A stretch of 64,000 nucleotides of DNA from Clostridia bacterium (GCA_017399965.1 JAFQAP010000004.1:1-64000); one strand, 5' to 3'. Positions 14,733-23,804 are shown, counted from the stretch's first letter. A program made the numbers and translations. The notes: a model not told the origin generated them from the sequence alone.

Positions 14733-16058
14733 TTATTTACCTGCTACGGGCATTTTGGGAAGATAAATATCGGGAGAAGCAAAAACTGTGGGCGAGGTCG
14801 AAAGGCCGAAATCCACGGTATTGCCCAAAGCGGCTATATCTTTAAGAAGCTTAAAGAAATTACCGGCTATGGTAAAGGATTTAACAGGCTTGCCCAAAGC
14901 ACCGTTTTCAATCATATAACCTGCGCTCTCTACCGAGAAATCGCCTGTGGTAGCGTTTGCGCCTGCGTGCAAGCCCTTGAACTCTGTAATAAAAATACCG
15001 CCGTCTGCCGTCTTTAAAAGCTCCTCACGGGTATATGAACCGGGCTTGATGTAGAAATTGTGGTATCGTATTCCGTTGGAATGGTTACCGTTACCGGTAG
15101 TGGTCTTCCCTGCTTTCTTTGCAGAAGAAAGATTATAAAGCAAGGTGTTGAGCACACCGTTTTCAACTACGTTCTTGGTGTAGGTTGCAACGCCCTCACC
15201 GTCGAAAGCAGACTGAACGGAGCCGGGTCTGAAGGGATCGTCAACAATAGAAACGCAATCCGCAGCAATTACCTCCCCTTCTTTGCCTTTAAGCAGAGAA
15301 AGTCCTTTTTCCGCATTCTTTGCAGAGAACACGGGAGCGAAGGTGGAAAGAAGACTGCGCATGGTTTCACTTGCAATAATAATGGGGTACTCGCCCGTGG
15401 GAGCAGGCTCTGCACCTATCTGGGAAAGTGCCTTGTTCACAGCTTTATCGCACGCGCTTTCCAATTCCTCAAAGGTAGAGCCGTTTGCGCCCTTAAAGGC
15501 AGAAACGCTTTCTTCGCCTTCCTTAACAACAACGGAAACATAACCGTAATTTACTCCGTAACGCTGGGATAATTCAAGTCCGTGGGAATTATACATATGG
15601 CTTCCGCTTATAGCGGCACCTACTGCGGACTGAGTACCGTCTGCAATCTTATCGGAAAGAGAATATGTCTTTTTCTGGAGCGCAAGCGCAGCTTCACGTA
15701 AAGCTGCCGCAGAAGGAATGACAGGCTCCGGCATATCTACCTCGCCGTAAGATTCGCTTCCCGCAAAGAATTCAAGCTCATCGTCACTTTCGCATACAGC
15801 AGCATTTGCCGCAGCCTTTTTAACAAGGTCCGCAATTTCATCTTCTTCAAGGAGCTGTGTGGAAGCATAACCCGCTCTGCCGTTAATAATGCAGCGAAAA
15901 TCTACCGAAGAAGCGTTTTCGGAGGTAAAAGAGCTTATTTCGTCCTTAAGTGTTTCTGTGCTCATTCCTTCACTTTCGGAATAATACACTTCGTATTGTG
16001 TAACGCCGTAAAGCTTTGCGGCTTCGGCAACAACTGATTTTATCTGTTCAAAAGTCAT
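14733..16058 (-). CDS. tldE: TldE/PmbA-family protease subunit
   Basis: The 441-residue product matches the TldE (PmbA) subunit: an N-terminal EQIKSVVAEAAKLYG region and the C-terminal beta domain with TTTGNGNHSNGIRYHN, TGDFSVESAGYMIENG and the final SPTVFASPDIYLPKM. Family knowledge: TldD and TldE form a heterodimer that degrades unfolded peptides and matures some peptide antibiotics; TldE lacks the zinc site. It lies 14 bp behind tldD in one operon. No small precursor peptide gene was found next to the pair. Confidence 0.92.
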   Translation of the reverse strand: MTFEQIKSVVAEAAKLYGVTQYEVYYSESEGMSTETLKDEISSFTSENASSVDFRCIINGRAGYASTQLLEEDEIADLVKKAAANAAVCESDDELEFFAGSESYGEVDMPEPVIPSAAALREAALALQKKTYSLSDKIADGTQSAVGAAISGSHMYNSHGLELSQRYGVNYGYVSVVVKEGEESVSAFKGANGSTFEELESACDKAVNKALSQIGAEPAPTGEYPIIIASETMRSLLSTFAPVFSAKNAEKGLSLLKGKEGEVIAADCVSIVDDPFRPGSVQSAFDGEGVATYTKNVVENGVLNTLLYNLSSAKKAGKTTTGNGNHSNGIRYHNFYIKPGSYTREELLKTADGGIFITEFKGLHAGANATTGDFSVESAGYMIENGALGKPVKSFTIAGNFFKLLKDIAALGNTVDFGLSTSPTVFASPDIYLPKMPVAGK

Positions 16059-16072
16059 AGTATTTTACCTCC

Positions 16073-17458
16073 TTATTTACCTGCACCGCCGACGGTGATC
16101 TTGGAAACTCTGATAAGAGGCTGACCTACGTTGGTAGGAACGCTGCCGGAGCTGGAACCGCACATTCCCTGACCGAGCTCAAGGTTTTGACCGACCATAT
16201 CAATATCCTGAATTATCTGGCTGCCGGTACCGATAAGAGAAGCACCGCGTACGGGTTCGCATATCTTACCGTTGCGGATAATATATCCTTCGTTAACAGC
16301 AAAGTTGAAAGCACCGTTTACGGGATTTACACTTCCGCCGCCCATACTTGCAGCATAGAGTCCGTATTCAATAGATGCGATGATATCTTCATTTTTATCG
16401 GGTCCGTTTGCAATATAAGTGTTTGTCATACGGGAAGTGGGCTCATACATATAGCCCTGTCTTCTGCCTGAACCCGTGGAGGGAACTCCCATACGGCGGG
16501 AGCCGAGACGGTCTACCATATAAGATTTAAGCACACCGTTTTCGATAAGCACGTTTTTCTGGGAAGAATGTCCTTCATCATCAATATTGATAGAGCCCCA
16601 AGCGTTGGGAATCGTACCGTCGTCTATAGCGGTAACCTTTTCGTTTGCGATCTTCTGTCCCATCTTGCCGCACATCTGGGATGCACCGATAGCAACCGAG
16701 GTAGCTTCGAGAGAGTGACCGCAGGCTTCATGGAAAATAACTCCGCCAAAGCCGTTGTCTATTGCAACCGGCATAACTCCAGCAGGACAAGGAACAGCGC
16801 CCAGGTTAACTATTGCCTGGCGTGCGGCGCGGATACCTGTTTGTGCAGGGTTAACGGTTTCAAACATTTCAAGTCCCATAGCTCTGCCGGGGCCGTAGAA
16901 ACCGGACTGGTTTTCGGAGCCGTTGGAAGCTATAGCGGAAACTGCAAGACGTGTGCGCACGTGGCGGTCGGTGGTATACAGCTCTTCGCTGTTGGCAACA
17001 AGAATGGAATGGTCAATAGAAATCAGATTACCCTGAACCTGAGCGATACGCTCGTCATATTCCTTTGCGGCGAAGCAAGCTTCTTTAAGTATTCCGATAC
17101 GCTCGTTTACGGGAGCGTCACCGGGAAGACGCTTTATACCGTGGATATTGGGAAAAATGCGCTCTGTAAGGTTGATGGAAACCTGTGCATTTGACTGTGC
17201 AATAGTATCTGCCACAGCAGATGCACAGCGAAGCAGACCTTCACGGGAAAGATCGGTAGTGGTAGCATATACGGTACGTGTTCCCAAAAAAGCACGTACA
17301 CCTACACCGGATATAACGGTATCGTCGATAGCGTCTATCTTGCCGCCGATAAGTCTTATAACATTACCGCGGGTAAGCTCTTGATAAACTTCGGCGAAAT
17401 CAGCTCCGGTTGACATAGCCTTTGCTATTATATCGGAGCATAAAGCTTTTGAAAGCAT
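16073..17458 (-). CDS. tldD: TldD-family metalloprotease subunit
   Basis: The 461-residue product carries the TldD zinc motif HEACGH (in GGVIFHEACGHSLEATS) and the further family blocks GHSSQKNVLIENGVLKSYM and TGSGRRQGYMYEPTSRMTN. It is the catalytic partner of the TldE encoded directly downstream. A good promoter lies just upstream (17490-17518), with its -35 in the stop region of the dehydrogenase gene before it. Confidence 0.93.
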   Translation of the reverse strand: MLSKALCSDIIAKAMSTGADFAEVYQELTRGNVIRLIGGKIDAIDDTVISGVGVRAFLGTRTVYATTTDLSREGLLRCASAVADTIAQSNAQVSINLTERIFPNIHGIKRLPGDAPVNERIGILKEACFAAKEYDERIAQVQGNLISIDHSILVANSEELYTTDRHVRTRLAVSAIASNGSENQSGFYGPGRAMGLEMFETVNPAQTGIRAARQAIVNLGAVPCPAGVMPVAIDNGFGGVIFHEACGHSLEATSVAIGASQMCGKMGQKIANEKVTAIDDGTIPNAWGSINIDDEGHSSQKNVLIENGVLKSYMVDRLGSRRMGVPSTGSGRRQGYMYEPTSRMTNTYIANGPDKNEDIIASIEYGLYAASMGGGSVNPVNGAFNFAVNEGYIIRNGKICEPVRGASLIGTGSQIIQDIDMVGQNLELGQGMCGSSSGSVPTNVGQPLIRVSKITVGGAGK

Positions 17459-17489
17459 ATTTTGTCCTCCCTGATTTTTAATTGAATAT

Positions 17490-17518
17490 ATTTTACATCA
17501 TTATGTATAAATTGTCAA
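17490..17518 (-). promoter_or_regulatory. Promoter of tldD-tldE
   Basis: On the reverse strand TTGACA (17513-17518), 17 bp, TAAAAT (17490-17495). The -35 overlaps the TGA stop of the upstream dehydrogenase gene. Confidence 0.75.
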
Positions 17519-18393
17519 TGAGCAATAGGTTTAAAAATATTATCGCACACCGATGAAATGAAGGAATATTCCTCTTCCGATACGGTTTTCAGCATCGATT
17601 TTTTCGGTAATCCCCACACATCAAAGATTCGCGGTCCTATCCACTCATATTTTTCGCAGGAATCAAACACACCCTTGATAACCGAAAGGCACGCTTTACG
17701 TGCAGGCATAAAAATCACCTTCATGGGATGCTTTATAACGGCAAAGACAATGGGAGGATAATGAGCGGTAATATTCGTAAACGTTATTCCGGGATGTACC
17801 ACGGATATTTCTACGCCCGTGTCTTTACATAACTTATACATAGCGCACATAAGATATCGTTTTGAGTTGCCGTATACCAGATTTGATTTTTTACGGGTTG
17901 AAAAATCAATATCGTTTTTATCTATTATCGAATAATTATGGGCAATACTTCCAACTGTAATTATCTTGCCGTCACGGCATTTTATTAAAGGCGCAAGAGT
18001 GCGGGCAATATAATACTGGGAAACAAAGTTTATCTGGAACACGTTATCATACCCGAAAGAAGACTTTTTTCGAGGTATGCTGTATGCACCTGCATTGAGG
18101 ATCAGGTAATCAAATTTAATATTTTTAAGCTTTTCGCAGACTGCTTTTACAGAATCCATATCCTCCATATCTGCGGTTAAAAGAGTTACTTTTATTTTGG
18201 CAAAGCGGGAAATGATCTCTTGTCTGTGGGCAGACGATTTTTTAAAATTGCGGTCAACCAAAATAAGATCAGCACCCAAAAAGCCAAGTATTTTACATAT
18301 TTCTTTGCCCAAGCCGCCGGTAGAGCCTGTTATAACAACTGTTTTACCTTTCAGTGAAGCTGTGTTGCTTTGCAGCCATTTTTTAATGTTCAT
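17515..18393 (-). CDS. Short-chain dehydrogenase/reductase
   Basis: The 292-residue Rossmann protein has the nucleotide site TGSTGGLGKEI (about residues 22-32), NAGAY (about 100) and the catalytic YxxxK as YGNSK. It resembles the retinol-dehydrogenase/WW-oxidoreductase-like branch of the family, whose bacterial members act on unknown lipophilic or sugar substrates. The substrate cannot be told from sequence. It lies behind ddh with a weak hairpin between and just ahead of the tldD promoter. Confidence 0.85.
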   Translation of the reverse strand: MNIKKWLQSNTASLKGKTVVITGSTGGLGKEICKILGFLGADLILVDRNFKKSSAHRQEIISRFAKIKVTLLTADMEDMDSVKAVCEKLKNIKFDYLILNAGAYSIPRKKSSFGYDNVFQINFVSQYYIARTLAPLIKCRDGKIITVGSIAHNYSIIDKNDIDFSTRKKSNLVYGNSKRYLMCAMYKLCKDTGVEISVVHPGITFTNITAHYPPIVFAVIKHPMKVIFMPARKACLSVIKGVFDSCEKYEWIGPRIFDVWGLPKKSMLKTVSEEEYSFISSVCDNIFKPIAH

Positions 18394-18412
18394 AATACCT
18401 CATTTACAGAAA

Positions 18413-18439
18413 TTACCCTGCTTAAAAAATGCAGGGTAA
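18413..18439 (-). terminator. Weak hairpin terminator after ddh
   Basis: TTACCCTGC (18413-18421) pairs with GCAGGGTAA (18431-18439). The T tail on the minus strand is short (TTTC), so some read-through into the dehydrogenase gene is likely. Confidence 0.5.
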
Positions 18440-18445
18440 AAATCT

Positions 18446-19426
18446 TTACAACATATTTTTGCGCAATTCTTCGGGAGAATACATGCTGAGATAAGCAGGC
18501 GGGATATCAAATACTGTTTTACAGCCGCTTATACCCTGCTTACTTAAACGGTATACAGCACGTGCAAAGGCAACCAAAACAGAAGATGTGAATTCGGGAT
18601 TTGAATCCAGTTTAAGACTGTATTCGATAACGTGCTCGTTTCCGCTGCCCGTCTTGCCTGTACGAATAACAACACCGCCATGGGGAATTCCCGAATGATC
18701 TCTCTTTAATTCCTCAAGTGAAATAAAATTAACGGTGGTATTATAATCCGCAAAATATGCCGGCATTGTTTTTATTTCATTTTCAATACGGGCTTTATCT
18801 GCGCCTTCTTCGACGACCACGTAGCATTCACGGGTGTGCTTGTCTCTTGCGGTGAATTCGGGATATTCACCGTTTCTTACAGCATTTACAGCGGTTTCAA
18901 CCGGAACAGTATACTGACGTGCATCAACAACACCTTCTATACGGCGGATAGCATCGGAATGTCCTTGGCTTACTCCCTTTCCCCAGAATGTATAATCCTT
19001 TCCCTCCGGCAATACAGCAGAAGCGTAAAGGCGGTTAAGAGAAAACATACCGGGGTCCCAGCCGCAGGAAATAAGACAAACCTTACCGCTTTTGCTTGCT
19101 GCGGCATCAACAGCCGCAAAGTGCTGAGGGATTCGGGAATGGTTATCAAAGCTGTCCACACAGTTAAAAATGCGTGTAAGGTCAGGTGTCTGCACGGGAA
19201 GGTCGGTTGCACTTCCGCCGCAGAGTATCATAACGTCGATCTTGTCTTTGTATTCCTCAACCTTGTCTGCGTGGACAACGGGCACGTCAGGGGTATTGAT
19301 TTTAAGCGTTTCGGGATCGCGGCGGGTAAACACCGCAACGAGGGACATATCCGGATTTTGCTTTACAGCAGCTTCTACCCCCCTGCCCAGATTTCCGTAA
19401 CCGAATATTCCGATTCTGATACTCAT
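18446..19426 (-). CDS. ddh: meso-Diaminopimelate dehydrogenase
   Basis: The 326-residue product matches Ddh, with N-terminal NADPH site IGIFGYGNLGRGVE, the cofactor-phosphate loop FTRRDPETL, NCVDSFDNH, SCGWDPGMFSLNR and GKGVSQGHSDAIRRIEGV. The enzyme makes meso-diaminopimelate from tetrahydrodipicolinate in one NADPH-dependent step, bypassing the longer DapD/DapL routes, for lysine and peptidoglycan. Tetrahydrodipicolinate-pathway intermediates are also the source for dipicolinate (dpaAB, 10 kb away). It has its own promoter. Confidence 0.95.
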   Translation of the reverse strand: MSIRIGIFGYGNLGRGVEAAVKQNPDMSLVAVFTRRDPETLKINTPDVPVVHADKVEEYKDKIDVMILCGGSATDLPVQTPDLTRIFNCVDSFDNHSRIPQHFAAVDAAASKSGKVCLISCGWDPGMFSLNRLYASAVLPEGKDYTFWGKGVSQGHSDAIRRIEGVVDARQYTVPVETAVNAVRNGEYPEFTARDKHTRECYVVVEEGADKARIENEIKTMPAYFADYNTTVNFISLEELKRDHSGIPHGGVVIRTGKTGSGNEHVIEYSLKLDSNPEFTSSVLVAFARAVYRLSKQGISGCKTVFDIPPAYLSMYSPEELRKNML

Positions 19427-19458
19427 ATAAAAAACGACCTTTCAAAAAAACTGAAAAA

Positions 19459-19487
19459 AGTATAGCACAAGTAAAAAGCAATATCAA
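19459..19487 (-). promoter_or_regulatory. Promoter of ddh
   Basis: On the reverse strand TTGATA (19482-19487), 17 bp, TATACT (19459-19464). It starts within a few bases of the stop of the 54-residue gene upstream. Confidence 0.7.
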
Positions 19488-19490
19488 TAG

Positions 19491-19655
19491 TTAAATGATA
19501 CTATATTCAAACATTTCGCCGTGCAGCCTTGTGCCGATATCCGCACCCATAGGCAAAAGCGCAAGGGCTATATACACTTCATCCGTGCCGTCATCGGGAC
19601 GGAGGTAAGCGTATTCGCCTTCTATTTTTACTAAAGTATAATCCTTTGGTTCCAT
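19491..19655 (-). CDS. 54-residue DUF3006-like protein coupled to the glucosidase gene
   Basis: A short frame begins with ATG at 19655, three bases after the glucosidase stop, with AAAGGAT inside the end of that gene, so translation is coupled. The product starts MEPKDYTLVKIEGEYAYLRP and ends with ALLPMGADIGTRLHGEMF and a short tail. The pattern of a nucleotide-free small beta barrel with IEGxxA and LLPxGAxxGTxL resembles DUF3006 proteins. Function unknown. Confidence 0.65.
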   Translation of the reverse strand: MEPKDYTLVKIEGEYAYLRPDDGTDEVYIALALLPMGADIGTRLHGEMFEYSII

Positions 19656-19658
19656 AAT

Positions 19659-21251
19659 TTATCCTTTATAAACTGCGATTTCATAAGGGCGGAAAGTTTT
19701 TTCGCTACCCACTCGGTCTTTATAATTGGAAAGAACAAGATTACCGAATCCTGTACAATCTATCTGCGATTCTTTTTCAAAATTGCAAACTACCGTAAAC
19801 TTTTCATCCTCAAAAATTCGGGTAAATACAAAATATTTATCCTCATCCCCGGAAACTACCGCAAAGTCTCCGTTTATAAAGGCTTTGTTTCCTTTACGCA
19901 GAGAAAGCATATCCTTATAAAAACGAAAAATTGAATTTTGGGAAGACAGATCGTTTTCAAGGTTGATCTCATTTACACGGGTAGACAAAGGAATCCACGT
20001 TTTTGCATCCGAAAAACCGCCTCCGACGCCGTTTGACCAAGGCACGGGACGGCGGGCGTTATCTCTGCCGCCGAAATTGATCTTTTTAACCGACTCTTCT
20101 TCGGAATATCCCTGTTCTACAAGACGTCCGTACATATCTATGCTTTCAATATCGTCAAAATACGACATATCGTCATAATATGAAGAAGCTATACCGAATT
20201 CCTGTCCCTGATAAATAAATGGCACACCTTTAAGGAGATAGAACATTGTTGCAATACAGGTGGCGGATTCGTAACGCAGTTCCTTGTCGTTTCCGATACG
20301 GGAAATAAACGGCGGATTATCGTGGTTATCTGTAAACAGAGAATACAAAAGTCCGTGCTTACCGGTAAGAGTCTGCCATTTGATAAGAATATCTCTTACT
20401 GTACAGAGAGAATCTTCCATAGGTGTGAATTTTTCGCTTCTGCCGGCTTCAAGATGGTCGAACTGGAACAACGTTGAAAGTTCGTTTCTGTCTGCATCAA
20501 TATGGCGTTTTATTTCTTCGATATCGTTTGCCCAGCATTCGCCTACGGTAAAGAGATGTGCAGTCTTTTCTCTGCCGAAAAGAAGGTTTATATATTTATG
20601 CAGATTGGGACCGAAGCAGTTTCTGCCCTTTTCAAAATCCTTGGATATCTGGTCGATAACGTCTATTCTGAAGCCATCTGCCCCCATATCTACCCAGAAA
20701 TCCACCACATCCTGCATTTCTTTAACGACCTTGGGATTATCCCAGTTAAGATCGGGCTGACCGATAGTATAAGAATGTAGGTAGTATTGATCTCTTTCGG
20801 ACACGTATTCCCACACAGAACCTCCAAAGCTTGCGCGCCAATCGTTTATGGGCTTATCAAACCAGTAGTAGTAATCGCTGTAAGGGTTGTCTTTGGATTT
20901 TTTGGACTCTAAAAACCACTTATGCTGATCGGAAGTATGGTTGGGCACAAGATCCATAATAAGCTTCATTCCGCGGGAATGCATTTCGCGGATAAGCTCA
21001 CGCATATCTTCCATTGTTCCGAATTCATCCATTATTTCGCGGTAATCGGCAACGTCGTATCCGTTATCTTTATTGGGGCTTTTGTAGCAAGGACAAAGCC
21101 AGATAGCGTTTGCACCCAGCTCGCAAATATAATCAAGCTTGGAGATAATACCGCGGATATCTCCGATACCATCGTTATTACTATCCATAAAGCTGCGCGG
21201 ATATATCTGATATATCACAAGGTTTAAAAAGCTTTCTTGTTTTTTATCCAT
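19659..21251 (-). CDS. malL: GH13 alpha-glucosidase, probably oligo-1,6-glucosidase
   Basis: The 530-residue product is a family-13 alpha-glucosidase of the oligo-1,6-glucosidase type. The four conserved regions are DLVPNHTS (100-107), GFRIDVID (nucleophile Asp197), VGECW (acid/base Glu238) and FTDNHDNP (Asp311). Val198 after the nucleophile is the residue linked with alpha-1,6 specificity in this family, where maltases have Thr; so isomaltose-type sugars are likely substrates. No signal peptide, so it acts in the cytoplasm. The ATG at 21251 is chosen because GGAG lies 6 nt upstream; the in-frame GTG 18 bases earlier lies before that site. Confidence 0.93.
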   Translation of the reverse strand: MDKKQESFLNLVIYQIYPRSFMDSNNDGIGDIRGIISKLDYICELGANAIWLCPCYKSPNKDNGYDVADYREIMDEFGTMEDMRELIREMHSRGMKLIMDLVPNHTSDQHKWFLESKKSKDNPYSDYYYWFDKPINDWRASFGGSVWEYVSERDQYYLHSYTIGQPDLNWDNPKVVKEMQDVVDFWVDMGADGFRIDVIDQISKDFEKGRNCFGPNLHKYINLLFGREKTAHLFTVGECWANDIEEIKRHIDADRNELSTLFQFDHLEAGRSEKFTPMEDSLCTVRDILIKWQTLTGKHGLLYSLFTDNHDNPPFISRIGNDKELRYESATCIATMFYLLKGVPFIYQGQEFGIASSYYDDMSYFDDIESIDMYGRLVEQGYSEEESVKKINFGGRDNARRPVPWSNGVGGGFSDAKTWIPLSTRVNEINLENDLSSQNSIFRFYKDMLSLRKGNKAFINGDFAVVSGDEDKYFVFTRIFEDEKFTVVCNFEKESQIDCTGFGNLVLSNYKDRVGSEKTFRPYEIAVYKG

Positions 21252-21314
21252 TGTTTTCTCCGATCTCACATAAATTTCACAAATTATTATTGATGGAAGT
21301 GTTTCCGATATGCG

Positions 21315-22103
21315 CTATTTTGATTTTTTCTTAAAATATAAATGTGCAGGAAGGAAAATGATGTATGCCCCGATACAAACTGCGGGGATATACAAAGCGG
21401 TGCTTACATACCACCCTGCGGCTTCGGATATCTGTTTAAATACAGCAAGGGAAGAATTTCTGGGACCAACAAAAAACATATTTATGTTCCCTTCCGAAAC
21501 TTCCCAGAGAGAAATGTTTATAACAAACGCCAAAGCGCACAAAGCAACAAAGGTTGCTACCGCTCCCCAATAATCTTTCATAGTCTTGGCACACCTTCCC
21601 GACATAAGCAGGTATGCGCCTACGAATATTAGAGAAAGATGCCATAAAAATGCATGTATAGTTAAGGTTAAATGCTCATGAACAATACCGGAAGGCTCGA
21701 TAAAAGCCATAATTCCGCCCAAAAGGTTGAAGGTTGTCATAAACGCATACATGCCGTTTTGTACCTTTCCCGGCTTTATTAAAGCTGCGATAAGGCACAA
21801 GTACATAGGAACGCTGCAAAGGTGGAACGGGAAAATTCCGAAATTATATTTGTGGTCCTCCATATGGTAGTAATAAAAAAGCTGTTTATAAAGCTCGGTA
21901 ACCATAAGGAAAACGCTGACGCTTATAAGAAGTATCTTGTTCCCCCTCTCGCTGATATTCCGCAGCCTCCACGCCAGAAACATCAGTACTGCCAAACCAA
22001 CAAAGGTGAAGATAAGATGAAAAGGTCCGTATGCTTTGGGTTTTGTCATTTCCCATGCGGTAAAGTCTATAAATCGTTCTATAATATCTGTAAGACTATC
22101 CAT
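21315..22103 (-). CDS. YwaF/TIGR02206-family integral membrane protein
   Basis: The 262-residue product has about seven hydrophobic helices. It carries the family blocks FGPFHL-like at the start (AYGPFHLIF) and NFGIFPFHLCSVPMYLCL in the middle, then HEHLTLTIHAFLWHLSL. These conserved His and Cys residues inside the membrane are also seen in the eukaryotic TMEM164 acyltransferase, which has been likened to YwaF; an acyltransferase role here is inference. It appears to be a single gene between luxS and the glucosidase. Confidence 0.8.
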   Translation of the reverse strand: MDSLTDIIERFIDFTAWEMTKPKAYGPFHLIFTFVGLAVLMFLAWRLRNISERGNKILLISVSVFLMVTELYKQLFYYYHMEDHKYNFGIFPFHLCSVPMYLCLIAALIKPGKVQNGMYAFMTTFNLLGGIMAFIEPSGIVHEHLTLTIHAFLWHLSLIFVGAYLLMSGRCAKTMKDYWGAVATFVALCALAFVINISLWEVSEGNINMFFVGPRNSSLAVFKQISEAAGWYVSTALYIPAVCIGAYIIFLPAHLYFKKKSK

Positions 22104-22176
22104 ACAACCAACTCCCTATACTTGATACTATAAAGTATACCACGTATCTCTGCATTTTTCAACAAAAAGTATATAT

Positions 22177-22208
22177 AAAAAATACGCCTTGCGTCACAAA
22201 GCGTATTT
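22177..22208 (-). terminator. Terminator of luxS
   Basis: On the reverse strand AAATACGCTTTG, loop TGACG, CAAGGCGTATTTTTT (arms at 22197-22208 and 22180-22191). Confidence 0.85.
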
Positions 22209-22226
22209 GTATGTTCAAAACTACAT

Positions 22227-22697
22227 TTAAAGCAGAGTATATTCAAAAGACCTGTTTTCCAAAAGCTGTTTTTTGTACTTGCTTATATAATATTTTGCCA
22301 TATTTAAATTCTGTTCGCTGTAGTTTCCGCATTGTTCGGGGGCGGCGCCGGGTATATCTCCCTCAAAAGAAATGATAAAATCACACATATCTGCTACAAG
22401 GTCAAAAACATCTTCTGAGGTAAGGTCGCCGAACATAAGAATATAACATCCTGTTCTGCATCCCATCGGTCCGAAATAAACAATATCGTCTTTTCGTTTT
22501 GAATTTCTTAAATAAGTAGCTCCAAGATGCTCTATGGTATGAAGAGCGGGAATATCCAAAACAGGTTCTCTGTTAGGGGCAGTCATTCTCATATCAAAAG
22601 TAGTTATAACCACATCTCCCCTTTTATCCCTGCGGGAAACGTATAATCCCGGCAGCAAATTAAGATGGTCTACCGTAAAACTTGCAATTCGTTCCAT
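22227..22697 (-). CDS. luxS: S-ribosylhomocysteine lyase
   Basis: The 156-residue product has the metal site HTIEH (His53, His57), the third ligand Cys123, the base Glu56 and the catalytic Cys80 in GCRTG. It splits S-ribosylhomocysteine into homocysteine and the autoinducer-2 precursor DPD, closing the activated methyl cycle. TAAGGAG lies 6 nt before the start. It is the last gene of an operon with the Card1-like nuclease and a HAD phosphatase, an unusual partner set; no mtnN/pfs gene is adjacent. Confidence 0.96.
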   Translation of the reverse strand: MERIASFTVDHLNLLPGLYVSRRDKRGDVVITTFDMRMTAPNREPVLDIPALHTIEHLGATYLRNSKRKDDIVYFGPMGCRTGCYILMFGDLTSEDVFDLVADMCDFIISFEGDIPGAAPEQCGNYSEQNLNMAKYYISKYKKQLLENRSFEYTLL

Positions 22698-22706
22698 AAT
22701 TACTCC

Positions 22707-23804
22707 TTAACTTATCCAAAGGTTTTTAACAGTGTTTTTAATTTCTTCGTATGATAAATACTGAATATTTTCGATAAGTCTTATATCCATATCTTTTGCA
22801 CGCTGTCTGAAATATTCGAAAAATTCTCCTTTTCCCGAAAGGGCGGTTGAAAACAATATCTTTTTGGAATACGCTCCGCCGAACCGCTGGGCAACGGAAT
22901 TCAGCTTATAAAGCTCTTCTGTTTCAACTGCGCCGTTTTTGCAAGAGATGAATATGGGCATCATCCCTCTCATAAGCATAACGTCGATTTCGTTTTTAGT
23001 ATCGTACTTTTCGTCGTGCCCGTCCCAATCAATGCAGACTCCGTTCATGCAGTCGTTGTAAACCGCATTACCGTCTTTATCGTTGACCTGCTTTGCGGCA
23101 AGAAATACTATCATCTCAAGCGCCATGCCCGCCTTTGAAAGACAATGCCTTACCATATCGTTTTTATAGACAATTTTACCGTCTTTAAAGAATATAAGCT
23201 CTTTTTTAACAAGCTCCTTGCAAATAACGCTGTCTTTTTTTATGTTATTAACAGCGTGGTTCCAGGCACTCACGTTTCTTTTGCAGATATTCCAAATATC
23301 CACTATATCGGATTCGCAAGTTGTATCAAAGCTTTTTCCGTCAACAACGTCACCGCCGTAAATAAGCACGTTTTCTCTTACCGTAAGGTTTGAATTTTCG
23401 TTAACGGAAAGAACGTTTCCGTCATTATCGCAATCATATATCTTATTATTATGGATATTAAATCTGTGCAGCTGAATATTTTTATCTTTATACCGTTCGT
23501 AAACTATACCTGCGGCGGTAAGAAACAGACCGTCGCCTCCCGTAAGACCGAAGGCACAATCACTGTATTTTTCCACTATATCGGAAAGCAATGCAACAAT
23601 GCTTTTAAGGTTGTTTCTGTTTACACTTTTGCAAACAAATTCAACTGTTTGTCCTCTTTCCGTAAACAATTTTTCATAACGGGCTGCGTGGGATTCGAGT
23701 TCTTTTTTCTTATCTCCCAAAAATATGACCCGCTCCGGTATCTGCGAAAGACAGGCGCAAATGTTTTCCACACAGGTTTTATCAAAAAATTCGATAAAAG
23801 TCAT
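22707..23804 (-). CDS. DUF1887/Card1-like protein: CARF domain plus PD-(D/E)xK nuclease
   Basis: The 365-residue product has an N-terminal Rossmann-like CARF domain (ERVIFLGDKKKELES near residue 25; ligand loop FGLTGGDGLFLTAAG near 85-100) and a C-terminal restriction-type nuclease domain whose active-site residues all appear present: Glu230 (in ALEMIVF), Asp274 (in NEIDVM) and Lys289 (in FISCKNG). This is the DUF1887/Card1 (Can2) layout. Card1 enzymes are switched on by cyclic oligoadenylates from type III CRISPR systems, yet no CRISPR array or cas gene lies in this window. The gene sits between a HAD phosphatase (TAATG overlap) and luxS (10 bp). Alternative: a housekeeping DUF1887 protein with another nucleotide signal. 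Confidence 0.82.
   Translation of the reverse strand: MTFIEFFDKTCVENICACLSQIPERVIFLGDKKKELESHAARYEKLFTERGQTVEFVCKSVNRNNLKSIVALLSDIVEKYSDCAFGLTGGDGLFLTAAGIVYERYKDKNIQLHRFNIHNNKIYDCDNDGNVLSVNENSNLTVRENVLIYGGDVVDGKSFDTTCESDIVDIWNICKRNVSAWNHAVNNIKKDSVICKELVKKELIFFKDGKIVYKNDMVRHCLSKAGMALEMIVFLAAKQVNDKDGNAVYNDCMNGVCIDWDGHDEKYDTKNEIDVMLMRGMMPIFISCKNGAVETEELYKLNSVAQRFGGAYSKKILFSTALSGKGEFFEYFRQRAKDMDIRLIENIQYLSYEEIKNTVKNLWIS

Noticed and set aside
22707..23804. CRISPR locus around the Card1-like gene
   Set aside because: No direct-repeat array and no cas1, cas2, cas10 or effector gene is visible anywhere in the window.
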